Translations under genes and position numbers: made by a program
Assembly: GCA_028641055.1 (NCBI GenBank)
Contig: CM054060.1
Coordinates: 236,248,833 to 236,312,832 of the forward strand
Source: Alopecurus myosuroides
Taxonomy: Eukaryota > Streptophyta > Magnoliopsida > Poales > Poaceae
DNA: 64,000 bases
Reading direction: 5' to 3'
Shown: positions 42,237 through 51,242 of the stretch, piece by piece
Numbering within the stretch: position 1 is the first letter of the stretch
How the letters are laid out: each line of letters begins with the position of its first letter
The notes under the pieces: model-generated
The model's database searches: none
What the model was told of the DNA's origin: nothing
What the model saw: only the letters and a program-made list of their open reading frames with translations

Positions 42237-45200
42237 ATGGCGATCGACGAAGTCAACCCCTTTGACACCGATCCTCGCACACCCCTCGCCTCTACGATCA
42301 CCTCTCTCTCTCTCGCCTCTACGATCCCCCCTGCGCCCCGAGCCACCCTTAGCCCTCTCGGCCCCGAGACTCTCTCTGCTCAGGTGACCGCCGTTATGCC
42401 CGCCTCTCAATCTGCCCTCACTCTCGCCGGATCCGGCAGCTCCTACCGCCCCCGTTCTATCCATGATGATCACATCCACGATTACATCAAGTTCACCCTC
42501 GACTCCTCTGCCGCCAACCTCTCCAAATGGCGGCACTCCATGCTTTTTCTTCTGGATCGTCATCACGCCCGCGATCACATCGAGGCCGGCAACGACCATC
42601 GTCATGCCGACGAGGAGTGGCATCAAGCGGACATGGATATTGTTCTGTGGATCATCACCACGATTTCCGACAGCCTCCAGGAGGTCATCATGTCGGACCG
42701 CATGACGGCGTACTCGGCATGGACGCAGCTCCACTCCTTCTTCTTCGACAACCAGGAGGCGCGCGCCCTCATGCTCGCACGGGAGTTTCGCCAATTCAAG
42801 CGCAACGATCTCTCCATTGATGAATATTGCCGCCGCCTCAAGGGCCTCGCCGATGCACTCGCAGATGTCGGCTCCCCCGTCTCCGATCGCGAGCTGACCA
42901 TGCAGATGGTCGACGGGCTCGGGAAGAAGTTCGCACTTCAGGCCGAGTTCATCGAGGGAACCCGGCCGTTCCCTACCTTCAACGCCGCCCACTCTCGACT
43001 GCGGCTTGCGGAGATGAAGATGGATGCTGCGGCCAAGGAGGAGGTCGCCGGTGCTCACGCTCTAGCTGCCCAGCACGGCGGCGATCGGAGTGGTGGCCGC
43101 CCAGATGGCGCCGATCGTGGCGCCGGGCGCGGCGGTGATCGCGCTCCCACTGGCGGCGCGACGGGCGGACAGCACGGGGGTGGCCGCGGCGGCGGCGGCC
43201 CCAACGGCCAGCCTGGCGGATACCAGCAGCAGCACGGGGGTGCCCGCGGCTACTACAACCCCACCGGTGGGTACCAGCAAGGCGGCGGGTACCAGCAAGG
43301 TCATGCCGGCGGGCGCGGCCGCGGACGAGGTCGGGGACGCGGTGACCACGGCAATGCCGCGCACGGCGGACGGGGTGGCGCCACCCAGCAACCTTGGCTG
43401 GGCTATTTCGCCCCGATGGGGACTCCTTTTCCGTCTCGCCCGCCATGGCAGCCCACGAGCATCCTCGGCGCCGGTCCCGGACAGCAACACCATGCCTACC
43501 CTGTGATGTACCAGCCGCCACCCGGACCGCCTGCTCCGCCCCACTACCAGCCGCCACAGTACACCGCAGCTCCTTACCCGGCACCTTCGTGGGACAACAA
43601 TGCAATGGTGAACCACGCATCAACCTACGGCTCTGCCTTCCCTCCGCATGGCGAGTGGCTTATGGATTCCGGCGCCTCCTCACACATCACTGGCAACCAA
43701 GGTATACTGACCACGTCTCATTCCCCTTTAGAGTCGAATTCACGGCATATCATTGTTGGCAATGGTTGTAGTCTTCCTGTTGTTGCTACCGGTACCGCAC
43801 ACCTCACAAATCGCCCATTTCATCTCAACAATGTCCTAGTATCTCCCAAAATTGTCACTAACCTTATTAGCACTCGTAAATTTACTCGTGATAATTCTTG
43901 CTCCGTGGAATTTGACCCCTTTGGCTTCTCTGTGAAGGACCTAGCCACCAAGACAACAATCATGAGGTCCAATAGCTCGGGCGAGCTCTACCCCTTCTTC
44001 GGCAATAATGGCACTCCCTCTTCGGCCTTCACCGTCACCGGCGATCTTTGGCATCGTCGCCTAGGGCATCCTAGTTCAAATGCTTTAGCTCATTTACCCC
44101 TTGATTTTCTTTCACAATGTAATAATGATGCACCTCGACATTCCTTCTGTGATGCATGTCAACTAGGCAAACAGGCTCGTCTACCCTTTTCCACATCACA
44201 TTCTCGTGCTATTGCTCCATTTGACATGATACATTGTGACTTGTGGACCTCTCCCATTATTAGCTTTTCAGGTTACAAATATTATTTAGTCATTCTCGAT
44301 GATTACTCACACTTCTCTTGGACCTTTCCCTTGCGCCAAAAATCAGACACATGCGACACCTTGCTTAATTTCTTTGCCTATATCACTACACAGTTCCACA
44401 AAACCCTGAAATGTCTCCAATGTGACAATGGCGGTGAATTCCTTACCACTAGGCTTAGGTCCTACCTCTCCGCTCATGGCGTGTCTCTACGTTTGTCCTG
44501 CCCTTACACGTCCCCACAAAATGGCCGAGCCGAGCGCCTCATTCGTACCACCAACGATATAGTTCGTACCCTCCTCTATCAAGCCATGTTGCCACCACCA
44601 TTTTGGGTTGAGGCCTTGCATACAGCTACCCACCTTCTTAACATTAGGCCCTCACGAGTGATCAACAATCTCACACCCCACTATCTCCTCTATGCCAAAA
44701 ATCCCACATATGATCATCTTAGAACTTTTGGATGTCTTTGTTTTCCCAACGCCTATGCCACTTCTTCACACAAACTCGAGCCACGATCCACTAGGTGTGT
44801 TTTTCTGGGGTACCCTCGTGAACATAAGGGGTATCGGTGCATGGACCTGGCCACACGCAAGATTATTGTGTCGCGACATGTCGTTTTTAACGAATCTGTT
44901 TTTCCTTACGTCCCAGGTACACAGCAAGCCACACAGGCACCATCCGCATCCGATCCGCGCCCAATCCCCTCCGGATCCCGTGCCTGCCAGCTTCCCAGAT
45001 CCCCACCCACCGCACCAGCCCCACCGGCCAATCCCCGCCTGCCACCTCACCCTGCATGCAGCGAACCACCCACCGCACCAGGCCCACCTGCGCCCCCACC
45101 CACCGCGGAATCCCGCGCACGCCCGACCGCGTCTGCCGCGCAGCATCCCTCCACGCCCGGTCCCCGCGTATCCCCCTCAGGATCCCCGCCCAGGCCCACC

Positions 45201-47021
45201 CTGTCCGCTCCGCACTCCCACACGCCTGCAGAAAGCGCGTCCATCCCATCGCGCGGATTCGCCTGGAACTCCTCTCCCGACATTCTGTCTCCTCCACCAG
45301 CTAATACCGACGCGCCACCTCAGCCTGCACTGCCTCCTCACTCCATTCCGGTACAACCACCCCACAATGCACACAAAATGCTCACCCGTGGGAAGCACGG
45401 TTATTCCATGCCCAAAAAGGATTTTAGCCTACACCTCTCCACATCTGTTTCTCCTATTCCCTCCTCGTACCGTGCAGCTCTTAAAGACCCCCATTGGCAT
45501 GATGCTATGTTAGATGAATTTAATGCTCTAATTCGGAATGACACTTGGTCTTTGGTGCCTCGTCCTGCAGGTGTTAATGTCGTGACAGGGAAGTGGATCT
45601 TTCGCCACAAGCTTAACCCGGATGGTTCCTTGGCGCGCTACAAGGCTCGTTGGGTTGTTCGTGGATTCACGCAGCAGGCTGGTGTCGACTATGATGAGAC
45701 GTTCAGTCCAGTGGTGAAGCCCTCCACTATTCGGATTGTGCTGAGCATTGCCACTTCTCACTCTTGGCCCATTCATCAGATGGACGTCAAGAATGCATTC
45801 CTACAGGGTGATCTTGAGGAGACTGTCTACTGTCAACAACCCTCTGGTTTTGTTGATTCCACCTCGCCACATCACGTATGTTGCCTCAAGAAATCCCTCT
45901 ACGGTCTTAAGCAAGCTCCTCGCACATGGTTCACACGCTTCACCACTTTCCTCACCACCCTTGGTTTCGTCGCCTCTCGTTGTGATTCCTCATTATTCAT
46001 CCTACATCGAGGCTCCACCACCGCATACCTCCTGCTCTACGTCGACGACATACTTCTCACAGCCAGCACCACGTCTCTTCTCCACACCATCATCTCCTCA
46101 CTTAATGGTGAGTTCCACATGAGTGACTTAGGTGAGGTCCATCACTTTCTTGGTGTCAATGTGCATCGTACATCTGCCGGTCTCTTCCTCTCTCAGCAGC
46201 AGTATGCCCTTGAGATTCTCGATCGAGCCCACATGCTTAATTGCACACCCATCTCCACCCCCATTGACACCAAGGCCAAACTGTCCGGGCAGTCTGGCAA
46301 ACCATTCTCCGATCCCACCTTATACCGCAGCCTTGCCGGTGCGCTCCAGTATCTCACCTTGACGCGTCCCGATCTCTCCTATGCAGTTCAGCAGATCTGC
46401 TTATTCATGCATGATCCACGCGAGCCTCACTTCACTCTCATGAAGCGCATTCTGCGCTATGTTCAGGGCACGTCTCACTTTGGGTTGCAGCTCCACCGAG
46501 ATTCTTCACGTGATATTGTTGCTTATTCAGACGCCGATTGGGCTGGCTGTCCCGATACCCGGAAGTCTACTTCTGGCTTCTGCGTCTTCATCGGCAGTAA
46601 CCTTGTCTCCTGGTCATCTAAACGCCAGCAGACCGTGTCCAGATCGAGTGCGGAGGCTGAGTACAGGGCCGTCGCGAACTGCGTCGCCGAGTCCTGTTGG
46701 GTGCGCCAGCTGCTTCAGGAGCTTCATCATCCTCCACCCCGCGCCACGATTGTCTATTGTGACAATGTCTCCGCCATGTACCTGTCGACTAACCCCGTGC
46801 AGCATCAGCGGACAAAGCACGTGGAGATTGATTTGCATTTTGTCCGAGATCGAGTTGCACTTGGCGAGGCGCGTGTGTTGCATGTGCCAACCAGCTCGCA
46901 GTTTGCTGATATCTTCACTAAGGGCTTGCCAACTGGTGTCTTTGAAGAATTCAGGTCCAGCCTGAACGTCGCCGCTGCCGCCGTTCCGACTGCGGGGGGC
47001 TGTCGTAATACCTGTTCGTGA
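42237..47021 (+). CDS. Copia gag-pol polyprotein (1594 aa)
   Basis: Single frame from MAIDEVNPFD to a TGA inside the 3' LTR. Order: gag with a UBN2-type region (about 60-270); an Arg/Gly-rich low-complexity stretch (about 280-400) holding many RG and RGG motifs and no CCHC knuckle; a Pro/Gln/Tyr-rich segment; aspartic protease LMDSGASSH (about 475); GAG-pre-integrase LWHRRLGHP...CDACQLGKQ (about 603-645); integrase with HCDLW, LQCDNGGEF and PQNGRAER (Asp about 668 and 730, then the Glu of GRAER); a Pro-rich linker of about 150 residues; reverse transcriptase from WSLVPRP (about 1103) with YVDDILL (about 1268); and RNase H from AYSDADWAG (about 1428). It is expected to supply all functions for its own copying through an RNA intermediate. 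Catalytic residues appear complete. Confidence 0.97.
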   Translation: MAIDEVNPFDTDPRTPLASTITSLSLASTIPPAPRATLSPLGPETLSAQVTAVMPASQSALTLAGSGSSYRPRSIHDDHIHDYIKFTLDSSAANLSKWRHSMLFLLDRHHARDHIEAGNDHRHADEEWHQADMDIVLWIITTISDSLQEVIMSDRMTAYSAWTQLHSFFFDNQEARALMLAREFRQFKRNDLSIDEYCRRLKGLADALADVGSPVSDRELTMQMVDGLGKKFALQAEFIEGTRPFPTFNAAHSRLRLAEMKMDAAAKEEVAGAHALAAQHGGDRSGGRPDGADRGAGRGGDRAPTGGATGGQHGGGRGGGGPNGQPGGYQQQHGGARGYYNPTGGYQQGGGYQQGHAGGRGRGRGRGRGDHGNAAHGGRGGATQQPWLGYFAPMGTPFPSRPPWQPTSILGAGPGQQHHAYPVMYQPPPGPPAPPHYQPPQYTAAPYPAPSWDNNAMVNHASTYGSAFPPHGEWLMDSGASSHITGNQGILTTSHSPLESNSRHIIVGNGCSLPVVATGTAHLTNRPFHLNNVLVSPKIVTNLISTRKFTRDNSCSVEFDPFGFSVKDLATKTTIMRSNSSGELYPFFGNNGTPSSAFTVTGDLWHRRLGHPSSNALAHLPLDFLSQCNNDAPRHSFCDACQLGKQARLPFSTSHSRAIAPFDMIHCDLWTSPIISFSGYKYYLVILDDYSHFSWTFPLRQKSDTCDTLLNFFAYITTQFHKTLKCLQCDNGGEFLTTRLRSYLSAHGVSLRLSCPYTSPQNGRAERLIRTTNDIVRTLLYQAMLPPPFWVEALHTATHLLNIRPSRVINNLTPHYLLYAKNPTYDHLRTFGCLCFPNAYATSSHKLEPRSTRCVFLGYPREHKGYRCMDLATRKIIVSRHVVFNESVFPYVPGTQQATQAPSASDPRPIPSGSRACQLPRSPPTAPAPPANPRLPPHPACSEPPTAPGPPAPPPTAESRARPTASAAQHPSTPGPRVSPSGSPPRPTLSAPHSHTPAESASIPSRGFAWNSSPDILSPPPANTDAPPQPALPPHSIPVQPPHNAHKMLTRGKHGYSMPKKDFSLHLSTSVSPIPSSYRAALKDPHWHDAMLDEFNALIRNDTWSLVPRPAGVNVVTGKWIFRHKLNPDGSLARYKARWVVRGFTQQAGVDYDETFSPVVKPSTIRIVLSIATSHSWPIHQMDVKNAFLQGDLEETVYCQQPSGFVDSTSPHHVCCLKKSLYGLKQAPRTWFTRFTTFLTTLGFVASRCDSSLFILHRGSTTAYLLLYVDDILLTASTTSLLHTIISSLNGEFHMSDLGEVHHFLGVNVHRTSAGLFLSQQQYALEILDRAHMLNCTPISTPIDTKAKLSGQSGKPFSDPTLYRSLAGALQYLTLTRPDLSYAVQQICLFMHDPREPHFTLMKRILRYVQGTSHFGLQLHRDSSRDIVAYSDADWAGCPDTRKSTSGFCVFIGSNLVSWSSKRQQTVSRSSAEAEYRAVANCVAESCWVRQLLQELHHPPPRATIVYCDNVSAMYLSTNPVQHQRTKHVEIDLHFVRDRVALGEARVLHVPTSSQFADIFTKGLPTGVFEEFRSSLNVAAAAVPTAGGCRNTCS
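46989..47000 (+). other. Polypurine tract of the copia element
   Basis: CTGCGGGGGGC abuts the 3' LTR start. It is short and lies within the coding frame. Confidence 0.5.
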
Positions 47022-47198
47022 CATATGTATGTACGTGACTTGTACCTGTCGTGTGTACACCAGACTCTCCTAGTCTTTAGGCTAGCCCTAGTTATTAGGA
47101 TCGGAGAGCCCACGTCGTGCTCATCCTCTCTGTATATGTAAACTGCTATCGCATGGAATAGAACACAGGGGAAACGCATCTATCCTTGCCTGTCTTCT
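47001..47198 (+). repeat. 3' LTR of the copia element (198 bp)
   Basis: Identical to 42014-42211 by direct comparison. Its first 21 bases encode the last residues and stop of the polyprotein. Confidence 0.95.
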
Positions 47199-47203
47199 GT
47201 GCA

Positions 47204-48159
47204 TACCTTGTACGGATCGACGCCGCTTGAAAAATCCACCACCGCTCTTCATTGACTTTGAACAATATTATGGGTATTAAAACTACGTCCATTGACTTTG
47301 GCCAGAGAAGAAGAAAGCAAAGCAGCGAGAGGAAATTAATACGCCCGCCGTCGAAGAAAACATTCTTTTGGCACCCTTTCCCGGTCGTCCGTCGAAACCT
47401 CAGTTCTATTCCATCGCTATGTCAAACCATCTTTGCCCAGTTCGCACCAATTTGCATGAATAGTGCAGTAGTGGTTTATTTTTTTATTGGCTCGACATGC
47501 AAGTGCATCGACCTCGTCTAAATGTCAAATACTATACACTTGGATGAATCTGTTGACTTTATTCAATCAGCGAATCGACGAACAAGTGCTCAACTACTTC
47601 CCTTTTTAAATTCAAAAAAAAAAACTGAAATCGATGGCAAATACTACCAGCTTCTTCGATCCCGCACTATGTGGCCCGATCTAAATTGGTAGATATATAT
47701 AGTTAGTACTTATATAGTTAAGTCCACAAACTAATGGACGTCATGTGATGCGTCATGCAGATTAGTTAATTGGACACTGTTTGGCGAGGTCTAACTGTAC
47801 ATTAGTGAAGTCCTTCCGCATGGCAACAGATACAACGCGTCCTCTCTATATTCTAGAGCTAAGTCAGCGCGTTGAGACACAAAACCTCGGAGGTGACTTT
47901 GAGCATGCACCATCAACCCCCGATCGAGCCGACAAGTCGTTTCCATAGAAGGAGCTAATCGGTCGGTGCTACTCCTTTTTGTTTACACATGCTATGCATA
48001 TCTCTTGTTTAGCCAAAAATTAGTAACTCAAGCTGAACCGGCTGGTAATCTTCTCTCTAAAACACACGACATGTGGCCTCCTTTCCTCCGCCCCTTCAAA
48101 CCTGCCATTGCCTCAGGAGGACGATGGCGATGCGACGCCACCAATAAAGATGTTCTCTA
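47204..48159. other. Spacer, no gene seen
   Basis: The flank of the copia target site continues from 41779-42008. Only short frames occur (47252-47521, 47966-48160), without recognisable domains. Confidence 0.45.
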
Positions 48160-48253
48160 GTCCCTCCGATTCTAAAAAAGTGTCGCCACAAATGAACTAA
48201 TCACATACAACTTATAGACATAGCTCCTGACACTTTTTAATGATCAGAGGGAG
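48160..48253. mobile_element. Stowaway MITE (94 bp)
   Basis: GTCCCTCCGATTCTAAAAAA and, inverted, CTCCCTCTGATCATTAAAAA form the ends, flanked by TA at 48158-48159 and 48254-48255. It is short but of the usual type. Confidence 0.8.
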
Positions 48254-49684
48254 TAGCAGTTTTTCTTGGCCCTAGCATTTTCTGTCGCCGCCATGTGCAT
48301 CCCCACCTGTTGGTGATGGAATGGATTGGGAGGCGGGATGTGAGCGTGGCCGCGAAGCACCTCCTGTAGCATGTTCTATGCGCCAATTGGGCAACACCGC
48401 GATCCCAAGCGGGTTTAGCCGGGCACGCGTACTTTCGAATGGCAATGGGGCACCGAAACCCGTAAACTCGATAGGTGCCCACATTAAATGGAGAGAGTTT
48501 GAGTGATAAAAAGACCAGCGGGTCTGCTTATCGGGCAAAACTCAGACCCGCCGGGTCTAGCGGAGGCGGCTATGGGTGTCAAACCCGTACCCTTTAACCC
48601 ATTGACCCGACTATCACAAATGGCCCCCTAGCTGTTAGTGTCTAAAGGAAAAATTCTAAGTAGCTAACCCACGCCCCCCCCACGATTCTTTTCCCCAAGC
48701 CGCCCCCACGATTCTTTTCCCCAAGCCGCCCCCACGATTCTTTTCCCCACTCTGCCCTGAGCCTCTACGAGCACTACTCCCCATTCTCGTTCTGCTTTCT
48801 CCCCCATTCCCTAATCTTTCTCTTGTGTGAGCGTCGCCGCCACGATTCCGCCGCTGCCGACCGCCCCCTGCATCGCCGCCCTCGGGCGTTGCTCCGCCAA
48901 CCTTCTCTGTGCGGATTCCACCGCGTATACTCCTCCCTAGGCCCTAACCTTCTCTGCTCCGCGCCTCCGCCCAATTGCGTACGATGGGAGAGCGGCGGGG
49001 ACAACGACCTAGAGGAGCGAGATGGTGCCCTAAGAGGATGGCATCGATGGGGAGGAGGAGCCATGGTGAGAGGCCGAGCTTGGAGACGAGGACGACGACC
49101 GTCGAAGGAGAGGCGGAGGAAAAACGAGGCCATGGTGGCGCTCGCGTTCCGGAAGAGAGCAGGGCAAGGGAGAGATGATCTAGTGTCGTGTATCGTCATC
49201 AAGTCCTCCTCGCGTCTCGCCACGGTCGCTGTGCTGACCCCGCCGTTGTGCACCTTCGTGGGTACCTGTCGGGTCCCGCAAACCCGGCGGGTCGCGGGTT
49301 TGGTGGAGTTTTGGACCCGCCGGAGGGTATGGGGCTGGGTCGCGGGGACGGGGAGGAGGGATGGGTGTGGGTATGGGAGGGGTAACCCTGCGCCAAACCG
49401 GGTGGGTGCTACGGCGAATCGCCATGAGGCGTGCATGTGTGCTTGGATATACAGGCACTAGATGGACGTTTGTGGTAGGCAGAGCAATGGGCTCGCTCGC
49501 CTGCTCTGCTTTGCCTTCGTCACAGGAGTGTGGCCGATGTGTCACCGTCGTCGATGTTGACAGGAAGAACCATTTTCCTATGGCTAGAGGCGATTATCTA
49601 GGTATTGACGGGGTATTAAGACGATCGTGTTTGAAGAAGACCGGATAGACTCCAAATTTCTGGAGATGTCCTTGATAGATTGAA
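48254..49684. repeat. GC-rich unclassified repeat region
   Basis: Repeated ACCCGCCGGGT-type motifs near 48545 and, inverted, near 49280 suggest remains of an element with inverted ends. Long overlapping frames on both strands (48774-49461) mirror each other and show no domain, as expected from GC-rich sequence. No gene is supported. Confidence 0.4.
48680..48758. repeat. 26-bp tandem repeat, three copies
   Basis: CACGATTCTTTTCCCCAAGC starts at 48681, 48707 and 48733, an exact 26-bp period. Confidence 0.95.
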
Positions 49685-50624
49685 AATAAAAATGGCGACG
49701 TATCGAGTGAAAACTCCAGTTCAGTGCAAACCTGCAAACTTCTGCTGCTAGCCATCGGATACATCATGGACGGCACATATCAGAAGTGGGATATCTAATC
49801 AGCCACTTTAACACTAACTAAAAAATAACCCCCTGCCCTTAATCCCGAGGTAAGGTCGTCGGATCTATCCTACACGAGATGCTCCTCACGCGACTCGGCG
49901 GCGCTGTCCTCGACGCGGCGCTCCCCGACGCGAGACGGCGACCGCCTTGAAGCCCTCACGCGATGGTGATTGGTGCTTCCCATAGGACTCGGCGAAGCCT
50001 GACGCAGCGGCGACCCAGCGGGTGCGGCGCCCTACCGCTGCGTGGCTACGACGACAGTCCGGCCATTGGGACTTCAATCATGCGGCTGAGATGCTGCCCC
50101 GATTTAATTAGTCTCATCGGAGTTAGTTGCAGGAAGCCTGAAACTAGTACTGCCACAAAACTTCTACTGATCTGTGAAGCTTCATCACGAGTTGGATGCA
50201 TTATACGATTCTGAATAGATCACCATTACAAATCTTCAACAGAACTTTATGTGCGGGTGCGCAGCCTGCCAAAACCAGTAGTCCGGCAGAGCCGCGGCTG
50301 CCTCCGTGGTCTACAGTCACTCACGATGATGACCACATGGACGTGGTGCAGTGTTGGCGGGGGCACAGAGCCGGCGCCGGCCGCCAAGCTGCCCACAGCC
50401 CACGGGCCCTCACATGATCTGATCCGAGTACTCTGAAAAAAGAAAACCAGAACTTGTTCTCCACCGTAGAAGCAGGGGGTTATTTGTTAATTTCTGTTTT
50501 AAGTGGCTGATTAGAGAACCCACTTTTGATCTGTACCGTCCGTGATGTATCCGATGACCAGCAACCGAAGTTTGCAAGTTTGCACTGAAAACGAGTTTTC
50601 ACTGGATACGTTCCCAATAAAAAT
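49685..50624. mobile_element. Pack-MULE-like element (49694-50615) with perfect 9-bp duplication
   Basis: AATAAAAAT flanks both sides (49685-49693 and 50616-50624). Inside it, 49694-49835 and 50472-50615 are inverted repeats of about 143 bp that share AGTGAAAACTC, TTCAGTGCAAAC, CATCGGATACATCA and TAATCAGCCACTT. The 636-bp interior is GC-rich and encodes no transposase. A GC-rich insert between MULE ends is the pattern of Pack-MULEs, which carry host gene pieces. A source gene could not be named. Confidence 0.9.
49836..50471. other. Interior of the Pack-MULE-like element
   Basis: Left part is GC-rich (GCTCCTCACGCGACTCGGCG...), with a short frame MLLTRLGGAVLDAALPDARR near 49880 that could be a captured exon. 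The middle is less GC-rich. No intron borders or known domain can be assigned. Confidence 0.35.
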
Positions 50625-51239
50625 ATAGACAACCATGGCCAAAGGAAAGTTAGTGATGGGAAGAAGATACATACATAAGAAAAACTTTGGTCATTAAGAG
50701 TGGACGAGGGAAAAGTAATGCTCACTTGGGAACAGTAGCAGGTCTAACATGTATGGTTGCAAATTGCACGACTAATTAGGTGTAGATTTCGTATGTTATG
50801 TACTCATGTCCCGTGGCAACACACGGGGAGCTTATGTTATTTTTTCTGTTATTCAAATTCACTTATATACTAATAAAAGTCCGAACTTTTGACGAGTAGA
50901 GCAGTTTTCCTCTTGTCTAGGTATGGTACAAGTTGTTGCCAAGTTGGATATGAATTATATCTTGTCTAGGGTTTACCCTCTTTATATATCTCACGTAAAT
51001 CGCCGGTTTAGGATAAGTCGCAAGTTGTAAATCCCAGCGCGTTTGTAACCGCACCCAATATAGTGAAGTTCTGTTGGTTGTCGCCCGTGGTTTTTCGCTT
51101 CCTCGTCGAAAGGGCTTTCCATGTTAAAAATATCATGTCCTCTATCGTGTTAGATCTATTTTGTTTGTCATTTTGTGCTACGTTTATAACAACTTACTAG
51201 AATAGAACGTGACGTTGCTATCTATTGTGCCAAGATGTC
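50625..51239. other. Spacer, no gene seen
   Basis: AT-rich, no frames above 60 codons, no terminal repeats found. Confidence 0.45.
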
Positions 51240-51242
51240 TAA

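Larger units (their letters stand above)
42009..47203 (+). mobile_element. Young, complete copia LTR retrotransposon (42014-47198)
   Basis: The two 198-bp LTRs (42014-42211 and 47001-47198) appear identical base for base. GTGCA flanks both sides (42009-42013 and 47199-47203), a perfect 5-bp target duplication. The primer site TGGTATCAGAGC follows the 5' LTR directly. One uninterrupted 1594-aa gag-pol frame fills the interior. Short LTRs and domain order protease, integrase, RT, RNase H place it in copia, probably the Ale/Retrofit lineage. LTR identity implies a very recent insertion, so it could still be active. Confidence 0.97.

Noticed and set aside
42234..43058. 274-aa minus-strand frame opposite the copia gag
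   Set aside because: It is the GC-rich antisense shadow of the gag-pol frame and has no domain.
48774..49461. Overlapping frames of 220 and 212 aa on opposite strands
   Set aside because: Mirror frames in GC-rich sequence with repeat-like composition. Neither has a recognisable domain, a promoter or an intron pattern.
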